Shown here: piece by piece, positions 7,344 through 8,896 of the stretch
How positions within the stretch are numbered: position 1 is the first letter of the stretch
Layout of the letters: each line of letters opens with the position of its first letter
NCBI GenBank assembly: GCA_964632505.1
Contig: CAZWCE010000048.1
Coordinates: 1-8,896, forward strand
Reading direction: 5' to 3'
Source: CAZWCE01 sp964632505
Lineage (GTDB): Bacteria > Planctomycetota > Planctomycetia > Pirellulales > Thermoguttaceae
Length of the DNA stretch: 8,896 nucleotides
Program-made: the position numbers and the translations under genes
The notes under the pieces: generated by a model
What the model saw: the letters and a program-made list of their open reading frames with translations, nothing else
The model's database searches: none
Told to the model about the DNA's origin: nothing

Positions 7344-7402
7344 GAGCGATAAAAATGCTGCTGCAACAATCATGAAACCGTTATTTTCGAAGGAGAATGG
7401 CC

Positions 7403-8005
7403 ATGGCATCCTGGTGGGATGGCTTGAAAAGCCTGTTTGATTCCGGACGTATCGATAAACGTTTAGAGGATATGTCCAATAAAGAACTGGAAGAGATCCG
7501 CCGCGAGCTGAACCTGGGCCTTCAAAAACTGGACCGGCGGCTCGACCGGAACGATCAGGAGCAGCGGGCCGCGGCCCAGGCCGTCCTGGCGGCCGGTTCC
7601 CAGGCGAGAAAAATCGTCGCCATGGAGCGATTGAACAGCGTCAAACGCATCGGGAAGACGATCGCCAGTGCATTGATCGTCCGCAACCGCTACGTCTTGG
7701 GCATCGAATCGATCATCACCCTTCGTGAATCGCTGGGAGATCAGGCGAGCCCCGTGTTACAGAAAGTGGCGCAAATGGCCGACCCCTCCGCCGTGGGCGA
7801 ATACTTGCGGACCATGCAGGATGAACTCAACGAACAGCATTACGACACCAACCAAATCATCGGGACTCTCGACGACATGGCCAACGACGTCTCCGGCATG
7901 ACCTCGCCCGACCAGATCGCCGATCTGGAACGCATGCAAGACGACATGCTCGACGATCCGAATTTGACCGAGGAAGAGAAAATACGTCGCCTGCTGGAGG
8001 AATAG
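7403..8005 (+). CDS. Second ESCRT-III-like protein with amphipathic N-terminal helix (Snf7-like)
   Basis: 200 aa from the ATG at 7403, which has GGAG seven bases upstream; the in-frame ATG at 7397 is only one base from that box and is an unlikely start. The N-terminus ASWWDGLKSLF is an amphipathic helix (W4, W5, L8, L11, F12) suited to membrane insertion, like helix alpha-0 of Snf7/PspA proteins. Residues about 22-112 form a long helical hairpin. Helices at about 128-162 (AVGEYLRTMQDELNEQ, then IIGTLDDMAND) match the later ESCRT-III helices, and an acidic tail ends in EEEKIRRLLEE, a candidate MIT-interacting helix. The length fits ESCRT-III. The MIT-AAA start codon follows its stop by 3 bp, which strongly supports a shared function. 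Homology is by pattern and context and is weaker than for the 2998-3585 protein. Confidence 0.65.
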   Translation: MASWWDGLKSLFDSGRIDKRLEDMSNKELEEIRRELNLGLQKLDRRLDRNDQEQRAAAQAVLAAGSQARKIVAMERLNSVKRIGKTIASALIVRNRYVLGIESIITLRESLGDQASPVLQKVAQMADPSAVGEYLRTMQDELNEQHYDTNQIIGTLDDMANDVSGMTSPDQIADLERMQDDMLDDPNLTEEEKIRRLLEE

Positions 8006-8008
8006 ACC

Positions 8009-8869
8009 ATGTCCATCAGGGATCAGATCCAATACTATCTGCGGGCAGCCGATGCGGCCGAATCCCGGCGCGACATCGAAGCCGCCAAGTCCGCCTACCG
8101 TGCGGCGATCCGTTACATGGAATCGTTCGCCATGGAAGCGGTGAGCGAAGAGGCGAGAAAACGGCGAATCGATCGTGTCCACACCTACAAAAAACGACTG
8201 GAATCGCTGGAGTCGGGAAAGGCGCCCTCTCAACCTCGCCCGAAGGACGCCACGTCGGGAGAATCTTCCAGTAGCGTCCAGCATTCCGACAACGAGTATC
8301 GCATCGCCGCGCGGGAGTTGATTTGCCGCACGAAGTTGAGCTGGGAATCGCTCGGCGGTCTCGAGGAGATTCGCCGGGACCTCTCCGTCGGATTCGCCCT
8401 TTCTCTGGCCGACCGAGAAGAGGGCGTTCGCGTCGATGGGTTCCGCAACATCATGCTTTACGGCCCTCCCGGGACCGGAAAGACGGCGATCGCCGCCGCC
8501 ATCAGCAATCAGCTGGAAGCGACCTTTTTCAACGTCAAGGCGAGCAACCTCCTTTCCAAGTATTTCGGGGAATCAACGAAACTGGTCGACGCCCTCTACG
8601 CCGAAGCGAAATCGGAAGCGGACGAAGGCCTCGCCGTGGTGTTCATCGATGAATTCGACTCCCTCTGTCCCTCACGCGATTCCAGCACGTCCGGCGCCGA
8701 GCGAAGACTCTTATCGACCCTGCTTTCCGTCCTGGACGGCTTGAGCGAAAAAGGGGAAGACCCCGGCGTGATCACGCTGGCTGCCACCAACCTGCCCTGG
8801 GCGCTCGACGAGGCGATCTTGAGCCGATTCCAAAAAAGAGTCGCGGATTCGATTTTGAAGTCCGCATAG
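8009..8869 (+). CDS. Vps4/spastin-type AAA ATPase with N-terminal MIT domain, lacking the lid
   Basis: 286 aa. The GGAGG site for its ATG lies in the last codons of the upstream gene. Residues about 2-68 form a three-helix MIT domain close in pattern to Vps4 (AAKSAYRAAIRYMESFAMEA against Vps4 [20 protein letters not shown]). After a Ser/Pro-rich linker, the AAA core begins with WESLGGLEEI (112-121). It has Walker A GPPGTGKT (152-159), pore-loop aromatic Tyr185 in SKYFGES, Walker B FIDEFDSL (212-219) and sensor Asn261. This is the meiotic-clade (Vps4, spastin, katanin) signature. Two oddities: the first of the paired arginine fingers is Ser272 (spastin LDEAVLRRF, here LDEAILSRF), with Arg273 kept; and the protein ends 13 residues after that Arg, without the four-helix lid or C-terminal helix (Vps4 is about 430-440 aa). 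It may be a truncated gene or a minimal form. Confidence 0.88.
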   Translation: MSIRDQIQYYLRAADAAESRRDIEAAKSAYRAAIRYMESFAMEAVSEEARKRRIDRVHTYKKRLESLESGKAPSQPRPKDATSGESSSSVQHSDNEYRIAARELICRTKLSWESLGGLEEIRRDLSVGFALSLADREEGVRVDGFRNIMLYGPPGTGKTAIAAAISNQLEATFFNVKASNLLSKYFGESTKLVDALYAEAKSEADEGLAVVFIDEFDSLCPSRDSSTSGAERRLLSTLLSVLDGLSEKGEDPGVITLAATNLPWALDEAILSRFQKRVADSILKSA

Positions 8870-8896
8870 TAGACACATAATCACCGGCTTATGATT

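Larger units (their letters stand above)
7075..7402. other. Divergent control region between the two transcription units
   Basis: This 328-bp AT-rich stretch has no gene. It holds back-to-back promoters, a 10-bp inverted repeat, a leader hairpin on the rightward side, and four copies of GCAACA in either orientation (7109-7114, 7150-7155 reversed, 7218-7223, 7363-7368). Both leaders are long: about 129 bases leftward and about 88 bases rightward. Confidence 0.8.

Noticed and set aside
8843..8865. Terminator or insertion-sequence end at the 3' end of the ATPase gene
   Set aside because: GCGGATTC and GAAGTCCGC can pair with a one-base bulge, but there is no T-tract, the stem lies inside the coding frame, and 27 further bases are too few to identify an element end.

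Overview
The window is bacterial DNA. It has Shine-Dalgarno-led genes, short gaps within operons, sigma70-type promoters and a Hanks-type Ser/Thr kinase. Most of it is about 55-60% G+C by eye, with an AT-richer left end. Two Cys4-ribbon proteins, the large kinase and eukaryote-like membrane-remodelling genes would fit the PVC/Planctomycetota side of the bacteria, but no marker gene fixes the taxon and I hold that guess weakly.

Layout. Two transcription units diverge from a control region at about 7075-7402. Leftward (minus strand), in order of transcription: a small winged-HTH regulator (6847-7074), an SPFH/flotillin-like protein with a long coiled coil and a C-terminal zinc ribbon (5229-6806), a soluble protein of unknown function (3620-5104), an ESCRT-III-like protein resembling Vps2/CHMP2 (2998-3585), a four-helix membrane protein with an LpoB/FlgO-like alpha/beta domain (1965-2861), and a Ser/Thr kinase with two zinc ribbons and a transmembrane segment that runs off the left edge (1-1938). 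Rightward (plus strand): a second ESCRT-III-like protein with an amphipathic N-terminal helix (7403-8005), then a Vps4/spastin-type AAA ATPase with an N-terminal MIT domain (8009-8869). The ATPase stops just after the second region of homology and lacks the usual lid.

How it may work. In eukaryotes and archaea, ESCRT-III subunits polymerise on membranes, and the MIT domain of Vps4 binds their C-terminal tails to remodel the polymers. Both ESCRT-III-like subunits and an MIT-AAA protein occur here with an SPFH membrane scaffold, a membrane-anchored protein and a signalling kinase. The best reading is a bacterial ESCRT-like membrane repair or remodelling module under kinase and transcription-factor control. 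It parallels the PspA/SPFH/zinc-ribbon membrane-stress loci of other bacteria, but uses a Vps2/Snf7/Vps4-like core rather than PspA. The co-function is inference from gene content and layout.

Regulation. Two well-formed back-to-back promoters lie in the control region, with a 10-bp inverted repeat in the leftward leader. A third candidate promoter, before the membrane protein and kinase, has a run of 12 G filling most of a 17-bp spacer, which is the arrangement of phase-variable promoters.
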